Shown here: positions 20,333 to 30,704 of the stretch, one piece after another
Position numbering within the stretch: position 1 is the stretch's first letter
Layout of the letters: each line of letters opens with the position of its first letter
From: Asparagopsis taxiformis
Taxonomy: Eukaryota > Rhodophyta > Florideophyceae > Bonnemaisoniales > Bonnemaisoniaceae
Length of the DNA: 64,000 nt
NCBI GenBank assembly: GCA_030407315.1
Contig: JALQPE010002446.1
Span: 1-64,000, forward strand
Reading direction: 5' to 3'
The notes under the pieces: model-generated
What the model was told of the DNA's origin: nothing
The model's input: only the letters and a program-made list of their open reading frames with translations
The model's database searches: none
Made by a program: the position numbers and the translations under genes

Positions 20333-21808
20333 TCACATTACATTTAGCTCCACTTCAAGCTTGAGTTCATAGTTCCCATCTATGCAGCGCTCCATGAACA
20401 CGTTATATCCTTCTTTGCAATATTTCTTCATCAAAGTTTGGTCTCCAAGTTTGAGGGCAGCCATGTAGCGTACATCAAATAAATTCACCGACAAAGGAGC
20501 CATGCAGTTCTTCACCCAAAACACTATTCTTGCTACTGATAGCAATAGCATTGCAATGAAAAGTTCGAAAACAGCGTATGGGACCATCCATGTAACAACG
20601 ATGTCGTGATCTAAAGAAAACACAGCCGCACTCAGCTGTGGAATTGTACTGTTGGGTGACAACGGTCTGTCAATTTCACTGATTAGATGTGCCATGAAAG
20701 CGCTACTGCTGCGTGGGTTTGGTTCTAGTGCAAAATGGAGTTTAGAAAGCGCATAGAATACCTTGCGACTGGACAAAAATTCATTGTCGACCCGCATTCC
20801 TCCATAACAATTCGGTGTAGAATTCAACGTGTGGTACGTTGTAATCTCAAACCATGAAAAAACCTGTACCTGATTTCTCGGTGTGAGCACCGTTGTGTTT
20901 GAAGTCCATGGTGTGATAAAAACATCAGAAAACGACATCACTTGAAACATTAATAGATTCCGCTGCCTATGATTGTGGAAACATGGATTTTTGTATAATA
21001 TGTCATCGTATGGGCAATATATTGGACCTGTTGAACACTTTGATTCCCAAAATACCACTGCCATCGTCTCGTTTCCTTTGATATTTCCATCAGAAGAGTC
21101 GTATTCCTTGTTCAGAAGCACAGCGAAAGTAACAAAAGCAGGTTCGGGATTATAACCCTTATTGCGAAAACTTTCCACTCTAAACGTTACCGAAGTTTGT
21201 AGAGTGTCTCCAAACTGCACACTTACAAAATCTTCAACTCCTTCTTCGACCATATCAAGAAACCTAACCGTAACATCAATTGTATTCATTGCAACGTCAG
21301 CAACTTTCAGATTAGAACCATAGGGATACACCATCGTGTCGAAACATCCTTCTCTTCCATATGCAAAATAATCGACGAATTCAAGTTGGTTCTGGGGTCG
21401 TTTTCGAATGCATCTTCTTCTTTCCTCCAATACTGGAAAGTCAGATAGCTTTATATCCGCAGGATTCTTGTCCATATATTCGTGTCCTGTCCACTCAGAG
21501 ACTGCTGACCCAGATAGATTCACTGATGGGTGCAGCACACGGGAAACATAACGTCCCGACTCTCCATAAATGCCCAGCTCAATCGACTCACAGACAATGA
21601 AAATCAATGCGGCACTAATGTACAGGCTATATTTTGTTCCACGCTTATATATCCGAGCGGATCCCTCCGAAATCAGTTGCCTCCTGCACTGATCGTTTAC
21701 CCATGCATGATAGACGTTTTGGCCAAGCAAGACGATTGATATCTCCAAAAGAACAGCCAAAGCACTGTTGGTGATTGAACTTCGAATTGCCATGAAATAG
21801 TTACCCAT
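20333..21808 (-). CDS. Unrecognised membrane protein, family member B
   Basis: 491 aa. TM1 (about 13-32, ending in LGQNVYHAW), a basic loop (CRRQLISEGSARIYKRG) and TM2 (about 48-68, IFIVCESIELG) come first. A glycosylatable ectodomain of about 340 residues contains the family motifs GCFD, SFSDVF-TPW and ALSKLHFALEPN. TM3 (about 405-430) leads to a tail with NLFDVRYMAALKLGD and a C-terminal YELKLEV strand. Closest in the window to member D (same strand), with which it shares the LGQN, KNPxDxxLSDF and FxxHLISEIDRPL motifs. It is head-to-head with member C, the starts being 700 bp apart. No known domain; the start ATG at 21808 matches the member D start by alignment. Confidence 0.85.
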   Translation of the reverse strand: MGNYFMAIRSSITNSALAVLLEISIVLLGQNVYHAWVNDQCRRQLISEGSARIYKRGTKYSLYISAALIFIVCESIELGIYGESGRYVSRVLHPSVNLSGSAVSEWTGHEYMDKNPADIKLSDFPVLEERRRCIRKRPQNQLEFVDYFAYGREGCFDTMVYPYGSNLKVADVAMNTIDVTVRFLDMVEEGVEDFVSVQFGDTLQTSVTFRVESFRNKGYNPEPAFVTFAVLLNKEYDSSDGNIKGNETMAVVFWESKCSTGPIYCPYDDILYKNPCFHNHRQRNLLMFQVMSFSDVFITPWTSNTTVLTPRNQVQVFSWFEITTYHTLNSTPNCYGGMRVDNEFLSSRKVFYALSKLHFALEPNPRSSSAFMAHLISEIDRPLSPNSTIPQLSAAVFSLDHDIVVTWMVPYAVFELFIAMLLLSVARIVFWVKNCMAPLSVNLFDVRYMAALKLGDQTLMKKYCKEGYNVFMERCIDGNYELKLEVELNVM

Positions 21809-22510
21809 TTGGTTTCAAATTTGAGCCAACAACTAAAATTTCTCAACTTGGAGTAACAACCGTAGACGATGCACTTTCCAGTAGGATGGTAGCACCTCAA
21901 AGGACGGTACGGTGCGCTGAACCATCCGGGAGCGTGTCATCGATGACCGGGAAGCAATATTTATGTACAGAACGGCATGCCCTTCACCATCTACAACATT
22001 CAAGGTTCCGAGGCCGAGAAGACTGGTAGAGCAGGCTGATTGGTCTACAATACTCTCCAGGAATATATTTTCCTTTTTTCCACAGTTGCGGAGAAGTAGA
22101 CACAACTATTCAGCACAGTTCTAAAAGGTAGTCCAAGGCTTTCTGAGAATTGAGAATCCATGATACATCGTTGAGTTTCATGCCTGTTTGCTTCTTCTAA
22201 ATTTTAGTAGGGTAATTTGTTTCAAAGAAGTGCAATAATGCTACACGGCTGACAGACTGCTGTTCGATAGGCATCGTTCTTTTTGAAAAGAAACACTATT
22301 GCGCAGCCACGGAGGAGGATCAAGAACCTTTCAGTGTACAGTATATTATTGTTGTGATTCAATCTTAAATTCTGCTGTGTGGTTCTCAGTTTCCCAATAT
22401 ATAACTATCAAGACTTGTAGTCGAAAGGCTCCGCAGACCAAAGCAATTTCAGACATGAACGAAGCCAACTCATTTCTCATTCTCCGTAGAACAGCTTTGT
22501 TTCTACTGCA
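21809..22510. promoter_or_regulatory. Divergent intergenic region between members B and C
   Basis: About 700 bp between two head-to-head starts, with no convincing ORF. A TATATAA box at 22398-22404 lies 107 nt before the member C ATG. It probably serves as a bidirectional promoter. The equivalent spacer between members D and E is almost the same length. Confidence 0.5.
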
Positions 22511-23970
22511 ATGGGTTCCTCTATCACCATACCGGTGCGCAGTTCTGTTTCCAACACAGTAGTGGCTGTTTTGTTAGAGCTATTCATCATCATTTTTGCA
22601 CAGGACGTCTGTCGCGAATTCTTCAACTTCTTATATAGACGAAACCTGATCAAAGGAAGAGCAGTCAACTTGTACGGAAGGACGAAAAGCTTGGTTTCCA
22701 TTCTTTTCGGATTCTCTATTCTTGCACTCTGCATTCTTATAGAGCTCGGTATTGATGGACAGGCCAATACTAACGCTGTTTTCGAGACAAGAATGCTGAG
22801 TCCGAAACGTAGTGTACTTCTCACACATGTTTCAAACTGGACAAGAAATGAACATCTCTCTATCCGACCATCTGAGCTCTCGCTTTCGGATTTTCCTCAG
22901 TTGAGAAAAGGAAAACTGGAATGCACAGAACGGGTTGAAGGCTCTTCCTGGACAAAATACTTCATGGTCGGAGATAATGAGTGTTTCGACTCTGAGTTTT
23001 CCAAAGAAACACAACTGATATCAGTACATTCTCAAGAACGGCGTGATTTCATCAGAGGACCGTTCAAAATAGGTGAACGCAAAGATAAAACGTTTTCCTC
23101 CAAGTTTGGAACAATATCGTTTCGAGACGGAAGAGCAGGACATAACGAAACTGTACGTCAACTCTCTATTAGCTTTCGAGTATCACAAGAAAGTTTTGGA
23201 GGATATGAAAGCTCCGGAGAAATGACATTTTCAATGCTTCAAAATTGGAATTATTCGGGCTCCAGCTCATCCAACTGTTCAACAACGGATACAATATTTT
23301 CTATCCACCAGAGAGGAACTTTCTTCGGGATGCCGGAGACACTAGTTCGGGTGTTTTGCTTCACGGATGTATTCCAGCCAGCAGTTGTGAATGATGTGAC
23401 AGACCTCGTCCCAAGGCCATATATAAGCTTGGCGCCATGGTTCTCGGTAGAAACATATTCACTGCGTCCTGAAAATATATTCAAGCCGAAAGAACTTGTC
23501 ATCACGCTTGATGAAGCGGAGCTTACTGCATACAAAATATTCTTTACGCTCTCCAAGCTTCATTTCGTGAAGGAGAACATCTTGACCGCGGACTTTGACT
23601 ATGTACCATATTTGATCAGTCAAATCGATAACCGGTTGTCTACAGAACCCAGTCCAAGTGTGCCTGTTCGAATCTACCTTCCTGCAAGACTTACAACAGT
23701 AGTTGGGTTTTATTCGGCGCTTTATTTTTTATTGCTGTATGTTTACTTGTGTTGCTGAAGATTACCTTTGTCTATTTGAAAAGGAAAGCGCCCTTTGAGG
23801 TTCGAGTTTTCGATCCGTCCTACATAGCATCTTTGGAGATTCATGAGGAAAACGCAATGCAGTCAAGTGCGAAAGATTCGCAGGGAAAATACGAGGTGTT
23901 CATGATATTAGAGCAGGGCAGGGGAGCACAATTGAGAATGAGAAGAATACCTAGTGAAATCGAGGAATAA
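22511..23970 (+). pseudogene. Unrecognised membrane protein, family member C, with a frame break
   Basis: The first frame (22511-23758) gives 415 aa with TM1 (VVAVLLELFIIIFAQDV), TM2 (ILFGFSILALCILIELG) and the ectodomain with ECFD and ALxKLHFVKEN-type motifs. It stops inside TM3. The tail continues in another frame to 23970 (KAPFEVRVFDPSYIASL, then a short basic end) and aligns along its length with member E. The break falls at a run of Ts near 23725-23735, consistent with a one-base insertion (real mutation or sequencing error). If real, the product lacks TM3 completion and the cytosolic tail. Closest relative in the window is member E. Confidence 0.8.
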
Positions 23971-25129
23971 TGTGGATTGTAGCCTTCTCCGCAGATATTG
24001 GCAATTACTACATTTTCTCGTTGATCGATGAGCAAGGTTAATCAGCACTTGTGTCAAAACACTCGTACCAACTGTACTATAGTAAGATGAATTACGCTCT
24101 GGAGTGCGTGATGATCATTCGGTATTACAGCGTAATGCATTGCAGCAGAGAGAGACGCACGCAACACCAACAATGTTCATTTTAGTGTCTATACATAGTA
24201 TTTCATTGCTGGACCCCAGTTCCCACACTACAGTGGTATGCCATGGCTTGTAGCTTCACCGTACAATCCGGCCAAGTTCAAAGCGAGAATCTCTGTACAC
24301 TGATATGAGCGTATCAGGAAACAAGACTTTCCAGCTGTTGCTTCTGCCTTGTACATCATCCACATCGAATGGTCTGCTGCAACTAGACAATTCAGTACTC
24401 ATACGGCTCATGAAATGAATCAAGTTTCGAGACTCCTACATACCTTTGTTGCGCAAGACAACTTTCTCAATCTACGCTCGACGTTCATGAACACAGGTGA
24501 GTGATCGCAAACTGTCTTCGTGGTGCGATTTAGCGTCGAGAAACGCAAGTGTAATGTACAAGAAAAGACATATATCAACATAAACTGTATGCCAATTGAC
24601 GCAATATGCGCATAGAGGCTCCGGACCTTCACTTGCTGTACTAAGGGTATCCTAGGTGACCCAACATCAATTACAGACCACTCAACATATGGAGGTGACG
24701 AGAAATTTCTCCACTCAATTGTCAAAAAGATAGATATTTTATCCACAGTATCTATGCTGCATCAAGTGAGCGTATGGAAAGGTACGAGTATTTTGGATGC
24801 AGGAATGCTGTATTTTCATCATTCACCTCGCGGCATCAATTTAGAGACCGGACGGGGTGTGAAAGTCAACTTGTTGAACTGTAAAGCATCGGTACTTTGC
24901 GACTTGTTGAATCATCGTTGACGTTGTCAGTTCTTATGGGCTCCTACCGAATTAAATGGATCTACTTTTGTCGTTCACTATTATTCATGTTCACAGAGAA
25001 ATCCACCAGTGCTGCGATCAAGAGATCTCGTGGAATACAATGAGGATTTGATTACAGTTGTTCGTCTCACAACTGAGTTCAATGACGGCACTGAGTTTTC
25101 CTGGTACCATTTTTTCTTTCCGACCCTTC
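23971..25129. other. About 1.2 kb between convergent family members, no gene recognised
   Basis: Members C (+) and D (-) converge here. A - strand frame (24420-24746) is open but matches nothing known. Otherwise there is no repeat or RNA structure I can support. Confidence 0.4.
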
Positions 25130-26626
25130 TCAATTCTCCTCGACCACCTCAAGTTTCAATTCATATCTTCCTTCTTCGTCTTGCACCATGAATACGTTAT
25201 ATCCCTCTTTGCTGTATTTCCTCAGCATTGCTCTGTCTCCAGCTTTCACTGCGGAAATGTATCGTGCATCGAATACATTTACCGAAAAAGGCGAGAGCGT
25301 ATTTTTCAAGATAAATATTAGCTTCAAGAATGCTAAAATTACGAGCACGGAAATGAATTCGAAAAAAGCATAGGGGACGATCCTTGTCACGACTCGTGGA
25401 TATTGAAACTGGCCATTGCGATGCATAGCAACTCTCAGCAGCGCCTCTTCATTGTTGTTCAACAGCGGTCTATCCATTTCACTGACGAGATGTGCACTAA
25501 AAGAACTGCTATTGTTTGAGTTCGGCTCAAGTGCAAAATGAAGTTTTGAAAGCCCGTAGAATACCTTGTGAGCAGCCACAATTGGGATTTCTGAACATAA
25601 ACCTCTAGAGGGAGGTTCAAGATTCTGTATGAAAAATGTGTGAATCCTAAAAACAGAAACATCATATGCCTTGTATTTTGGTTTCGGTATTGTTGAGTTT
25701 GATCTCCATGGCGTGACAAAAACATCAGAAAACGAGATAACTTGAAAATGAGTGTTGGAAGAGAATGGATTACATTCACATTCTTCATCGTTTAAGTGAG
25801 ATTGGGGGATCCCTTCTGAACACGAGTTGGTCCAGAGTACCATAGCAATTTTCTCATTTCCTCTGAAACTATCATCAGCAGAGCCGTACTCCCAATTTTG
25901 AAGCAAGGAGAAAGTAGCAAAAAAATGATCTCCGTACCGATTCCCATTTCTTCCCAATTCCACTTCGAACGTTACTGATGTTTGCTCAAAGTCTGTGAAC
26001 TGCACTCTTCCAAACTCCTTTGCCCCGTGATCAATTTCGTGAAGAAATCTAACTTGGAAATCATCTGTGCCCACTGCAACGCTAGCAGCTTTCAAATTAG
26101 AATCTTCGAACCGATCATCTACATAACTTGTCTGGTCAGTATATGAAATTGTATCGAAACACCCCCCCTTCCCATATGCATAGAAATCTATGAATTGTAT
26201 GGATCCCCGACGCTGGTGCCGGATGCATCTTTCTCTTTGCATTGACGCCCGGAAGTCAGATAGTTGCATGTCCCCAGGATTCTTTGACAAGCGTTCGTCT
26301 CTAGCCCAGTCAGAGATACTCGATTGAGAAAAGTTGATTGCTGGCTGTAGGTTGCGGAAAATTTTTTCTCCCGTTTGTCCATAAAAACCAAGTTCTATCG
26401 ATTCACTAGCAATGAAAATCAAAGCAATTGAAACATAAAAGCTGTATTTCAATCCATTTTTGTCGTAAAGCCGAGTTGAACCAGCTGAAATCAACTGCAC
26501 CCTATGATAGTTGTTCACCCAGTGCTCATACAGGTTTTGACCAAGAATCACAATGAATATCTCGAGAATAACCGCTAGAACAGTGTTGGAAGTTGAACTT
26601 GGTATTGCCATGGAATAGGTGACCAT
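25130..26626 (-). CDS. Unrecognised membrane protein, family member D
   Basis: 498 aa from the ATG at 26626 (MVTYSMAIPSS), chosen because it aligns with the member B start; the frame is open upstream to 26746 only through non-ATG codons. TM1 (LAVILEIFIVILGQNLY), a basic loop, TM2 (IALIFIASESIELG), an ectodomain with GGCFD, SFSDVFVTPW and GLSKLHFALEPN motifs and several NxS/T sites, TM3 (about 415-440), and a tail with NVFDARYISAVKAGD and a YELKLEV end. Clearly a duplicate of member B. The family is not recognised; the predicted topology places the ectodomain outside and about 60 residues in the cytosol. Confidence 0.88.
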   Translation of the reverse strand: MVTYSMAIPSSTSNTVLAVILEIFIVILGQNLYEHWVNNYHRVQLISAGSTRLYDKNGLKYSFYVSIALIFIASESIELGFYGQTGEKIFRNLQPAINFSQSSISDWARDERLSKNPGDMQLSDFRASMQRERCIRHQRRGSIQFIDFYAYGKGGCFDTISYTDQTSYVDDRFEDSNLKAASVAVGTDDFQVRFLHEIDHGAKEFGRVQFTDFEQTSVTFEVELGRNGNRYGDHFFATFSLLQNWEYGSADDSFRGNEKIAMVLWTNSCSEGIPQSHLNDEECECNPFSSNTHFQVISFSDVFVTPWRSNSTIPKPKYKAYDVSVFRIHTFFIQNLEPPSRGLCSEIPIVAAHKVFYGLSKLHFALEPNSNNSSSFSAHLVSEMDRPLLNNNEEALLRVAMHRNGQFQYPRVVTRIVPYAFFEFISVLVILAFLKLIFILKNTLSPFSVNVFDARYISAVKAGDRAMLRKYSKEGYNVFMVQDEEGRYELKLEVVEEN

Positions 26627-27359
26627 TTTGCTCGGCTGGTTAGGAAAAGAAAGCGACAAAAAACCTCCAATGTTTTCGCAAACCCGCTGAGGAGCTCGGA
26701 ATTCTTCGACTAGACCGACCGGCTTTCTGACTTTTGTGTGAAGCACTGGGTGTGTGTGCCGTAGCTGGTGAGCAACTATATTTGTAGAATCACCTCAAGT
26801 CTATACAAGCGAACCCCGGAACAGCACTCGCTTCGCAGGCGAATGCGGAGCAGGAGCAGTCAGGTATCTGGTTGCCTCGAAGCTTCTTCCGACATGCCAG
26901 ATGATGAACAGACAAGTGTCACCACTCCTTTTGGAAGACGGGTGGCTTATCATGGAACCAGAGGTCTATGCTGCGTAAAATCGTGTTGGCATTACTGTAC
27001 TGTACAATGTAACTTTGGTGTCACACTCAATTTGTACATTGTGATTGCAACAGAGCGTTTCTGCAAGTGCAAGGTCCACATGAAAATAGTTCGTACTTCT
27101 CTGTACGGCTAGCAACTATAAACAGAACGATTCGCTGCAAACAATATTATATTAAGGACACACTATATAATCAGATATTCAAGCGCTTACCCTTCTGACC
27201 AAATGTCATACCGGTTCAGAATCTGCGCTCTTCCAGGACAACAGCGCTTCTTGCTCCAACCGATTCCAACAATGTGTCCTCCTCAAACATGTTGCACGCA
27301 AAGATAAATATAACGCACTCGCGTTCCTCCGTTCGTTAATCAACGGGTATTTCGCCACC
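26627..27359. promoter_or_regulatory. Divergent intergenic region between members D and E
   Basis: 733 bp between head-to-head ATGs. TATATAA is at 27164-27170, upstream of member E. There is no credible ORF. The arrangement mirrors the B/C spacer. Confidence 0.5.
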
Positions 27360-28889
27360 ATGAACTCTTCCTTCACCATTCCGGCGCGCAGCTCGACTTG
27401 CAATGCAGTTCTAGCTGTCTTAATAGAACTTTTCATCATTCTCTTGGGACAAGACGTGTATCGTGAACACATCAACTTTTCATGTAGACGATGTCTGATG
27501 AAAGGGGGAGCCATCAATTTGTACAGAAAAAGGAGATACCTGAGTTTCATTCTTTTCGGATTCTCAATTCTTGTCGCATGTGTTGTCATTGAGCTTGGTG
27601 TCGATGGGCGCAGTCTTGATAATGCAGTATTGAAAGACAGAGAGATAAGGCCAAAGGCGAGTATGTTGCTCACCAATGTTGCAAACTGGACGGATCACGA
27701 ACATTTGCACGTGCATCCAGCAGAGCTATCTCTTTTGCAATTTCCAAATTTCAGAACGGGACGACTTGCGTGCGCATCGGCTGAATATTCTTCGGAAACA
27801 TTCTTCATGATCGGTGATGAATGTTTCGACTCAAATTTTCACCAACAAACTCCTCTGCTGTCAGTGTTTTCGTACCATTCATCTCAAGATTTTCAGATTG
27901 GAGCAAGCATCGATACCAATTTGTCCTCCGATTTTGGAACTTTGTCTTTTCGGGACCAAACAGCAGGACGCAACCAAACTGTGAATCAGCTCTCCGTCAA
28001 CTTTCATGTCACAACTGACGACCACCTTGCAACCTATGATGATGATCGAGGGATAATAACGTTTTCGGTACTCCAAAACTGGAATTATTCCTCAACTTCG
28101 TCCAACTGTTCGACTATGGATTCGATATTTTTCATTTTCCAGAATACAGGTAATCCTTTTTTTGATTTCAAACTTATACCGAGACCGAAGACAAGATTCG
28201 GTGTGATTTGCTTCAACGATGTGTTTCAGCCGGCTCTGGTAAAGGATGTGACCGACCTCGTGCCGCAGGCAACATCTGTGCGTCTTCAACTAATAGGATT
28301 TGAAACTTTTTCATTACAACCTGAAAACAGGTTTGAGCCGAAACAATTTGTAAATGTTCGCGATGAAGAAGACCTTGCAGCACACAAGCTATTCTTTGCG
28401 CTCTCAAAACTTCACTTTGTGAAAGAGAACATCATCATGACCGGTAACTTGTTCGATTATGTCCCATACATGGTCAGCATTATCGATAATCGGCTTTCGT
28501 CAGAAGAAGATCCAAGTGTTACTGTTCGTTTGGTGGATCACGAGAATTTGTCTTCAGTAACAGATGTCCAATTGTACTCAGTGGTTTGCTTCTCAGTGGC
28601 GATGCTTTCGTTACTGCTGCTGAAGATTGCATTCATCAGGTTGAAAAAGAAAGCACCATTTGAGGTTCGAGTTTTCGACACACACTACCTAGCCTCTCTA
28701 AATGTATACAATGAAAAAACGATGCAGCTTTGTACACACAATTGCCAAGGACAATATGAGGTATATCTGAGCTCGGACGAAGACAATGTTGTGCGACTGA
28801 GACTGAGAAGAAAGTGCGACGAGCTTGAAGAAGCGTTGTTCTACTCGGGTATGAAATCTGCCCAATTTCAATCACCGATTCCTCTGTAG
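27360..28889 (+). CDS. Unrecognised membrane protein, family member E
   Basis: 509 aa; the ATG is in a good CCACCATGA context. TM1 (AVLIELFIILLGQDVY), a CRRCLMKGGAINLY basic loop and TM2 (ILFGFSILVACVVIELG) come first. The ectodomain contains DECFD, CFNDVFQPALV and ALSKLHFVKEN motifs and many NxS/T sites. TM3 (about 400-425, SVAMLSLLLLKIAFI) leads to the tail KKKAPFEVRVFDTHYLASL with a QYEVYL strand. This is the intact counterpart of member C and shows what member C would look like without its frame break. Function unknown. Confidence 0.88.
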   Translation: MNSSFTIPARSSTCNAVLAVLIELFIILLGQDVYREHINFSCRRCLMKGGAINLYRKRRYLSFILFGFSILVACVVIELGVDGRSLDNAVLKDREIRPKASMLLTNVANWTDHEHLHVHPAELSLLQFPNFRTGRLACASAEYSSETFFMIGDECFDSNFHQQTPLLSVFSYHSSQDFQIGASIDTNLSSDFGTLSFRDQTAGRNQTVNQLSVNFHVTTDDHLATYDDDRGIITFSVLQNWNYSSTSSNCSTMDSIFFIFQNTGNPFFDFKLIPRPKTRFGVICFNDVFQPALVKDVTDLVPQATSVRLQLIGFETFSLQPENRFEPKQFVNVRDEEDLAAHKLFFALSKLHFVKENIIMTGNLFDYVPYMVSIIDNRLSSEEDPSVTVRLVDHENLSSVTDVQLYSVVCFSVAMLSLLLLKIAFIRLKKKAPFEVRVFDTHYLASLNVYNEKTMQLCTHNCQGQYEVYLSSDEDNVVRLRLRRKCDELEEALFYSGMKSAQFQSPIPL

Positions 28890-28953
28890 ATCGCTCGCTA
28901 TATTTTAATCATCTACACACGTGTCGTCACTAAATTGAATATATTGCATCGAT

Positions 28954-30045
28954 TCACTCGTGCACATCGCCAGCTACGAGTGCCCAAGTTATCAATGAAA
29001 TGACACCGAACCCGCCGATCATAGCACAGTACTTTCTCACTGCATTGCTCGGGTGCTGCACAAATTCCTGCGCCGGTGCCGAAAACGCACCAATATAAAT
29101 AAACGTTGCAGCACTTATGGCGAAGAACACTCCCTGCACAGTTCGATCCAACGATGTTAATGCGGCACCAATCGCGATACCGATCGGTGTCGTGACTGTG
29201 TATACCAGAAACAGTACCAAGAACGGAACATAGCTCAATGTCCATGCGAGGTTGAATGTGATACTGATTGCCGTCGCCCAACGGTGTGCAGCGAGAGCAA
29301 TGAAAATGTTGAGCATAGCGGTGAAATTGGATGCGAGTCCAATGGCCATTGATTCGAACAATGTGTGCACTGAAAGCGCTGTGACATAAACGATTCCCTT
29401 GGTGAAGGTTACAGAGGCGAGCCCGTTTTCCGGCTGGGTTGACTCGGCAGCTTTGTCTACAAACGGTTCGTTTTCATCGGTGCACCCGCTGTTGACAATT
29501 TCGGGATCGATGAGGCGTGTCTCATCACGCGAAGTGCGTGTGAGAAGACGCGGAATAAAGATCTTTTCTAAACCGAACATGAAGTAAAATGATGCCGTAA
29601 TCGTGAAATAAGCCCATGGAAAACTAGTTCCCTCCCCGTCTTCGTCGCTGGAACTGCGTTGCGCTTCCGCCTCGTCGGAATGGGAGGAGCCGAACAATTC
29701 GACAACTTCGGGGAATAAATGAATGATGCCAGTGGAAAGAAATATGCCAGCCGAGAAGGAGTTTCCGTATCGCAATAAGCTGTTGATTGAACTATCGGCC
29801 AGATGCGAGAAGCGTGGTAGTTTTCGAATTCCTTTCAGTGCATAAATCAGATGCGAGAATAGCAAACCTTCGACGACGAGGATGACACCGAAAATGATCA
29901 TCCATTTTGTCAAGCAACCGTCTATACAGTCGGAAGCGTCTCCATCGCGAGCTTGGCGGAGGACAAGCTGCAGTACTGGACCACTGATGGTAGACAAAAG
30001 GATGTTTGAAGTGTCTGAAGAGGCGGGCACGATTGACGGGCTCAT
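28954..30045 (-). CDS. ZIP-family metal transporter 1 of 3
   Basis: 363 aa from the ATG at 30045. An upstream in-frame ATG at 30093 lies only 6 nt from a TATA box (30099-30104), so it is probably not used. Eight TM helices. The TM4 signature is LSVHTLFESMAIGL and TM5 is HRWATAISITFNLAW, matching the ZIP II (human ZIP1-3-like) pattern in which TM4 carries H-[ST]-x-F-E. ZIP proteins bring Zn2+ or other divalent metals into the cytosol. The TM3-TM4 loop is Ser/Asp/Glu-rich but, unlike in its two neighbours, almost lacks histidines. First of three tandem paralogues on this strand and the most divergent of them. Confidence 0.9.
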   Translation of the reverse strand: MSPSIVPASSDTSNILLSTISGPVLQLVLRQARDGDASDCIDGCLTKWMIIFGVILVVEGLLFSHLIYALKGIRKLPRFSHLADSSINSLLRYGNSFSAGIFLSTGIIHLFPEVVELFGSSHSDEAEAQRSSSDEDGEGTSFPWAYFTITASFYFMFGLEKIFIPRLLTRTSRDETRLIDPEIVNSGCTDENEPFVDKAAESTQPENGLASVTFTKGIVYVTALSVHTLFESMAIGLASNFTAMLNIFIALAAHRWATAISITFNLAWTLSYVPFLVLFLVYTVTTPIGIAIGAALTSLDRTVQGVFFAISAATFIYIGAFSAPAQEFVQHPSNAVRKYCAMIGGFGVISLITWALVAGDVHE

Positions 30046-30704
30046 TGTTTTCTGAATGGGTTTGTGGTGCTGCGGAGGAATTGAGAGGTTCACAGGCGTT
30101 TATATGGGAGAATGCGGTGGCTTCGATACATGGCGTGTGTGGAGTGAGGAGGATGGAAAAGTGGTATCTAAAGGGGTGGTGTAACGTGTGGGATTTAAAA
30201 TGCATGGGATGAAAATTGAGTAGGTTAACCGTCCCGATGATACAATTTCTCGCGTCGATGGAGGATGCGGAAAGGAGTTTGTTCATGACAATGGTAGAAG
30301 ATGACCATGAAGTTTGAATGTATTGATTGAAAAGAGAATGATTGTACAAGAATTTTATTCATCGGTGAGGTGCACATGTAATTATGCGTGTCCGACAATT
30401 TCTCTCCGACTGTGTGGGTACTCGACATTGCCCATAAAGGGTGCAGTCACAACTGCTCCGGCGAAATTGAAAAGTATGTTAAGAGTCGCCAGGTATCGAT
30501 GATAAAAGTGAATATAACAGCCGAGTTCAAGTCCACAATCCTCGTACTGATGAAGACGATTTGACCCAGAAGCATGTCTGCAACGCGACATACAAGTAGA
30601 GATACAACTTATGAAACAATGAAAAGTAGCGTAACCAATGATCTAGCAAGATACAATTAGAAGCGACATCCAGAAATGGCGAAAGCGAACTGGGCACCAA
30701 GCCA
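30046..30704. other. Spacer between ZIP genes 1 and 2
   Basis: No gene seen. It contains the ZIP1 promoter: TATAAA on the - strand at 30099-30104, 54 nt before the ATG. Confidence 0.5.
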
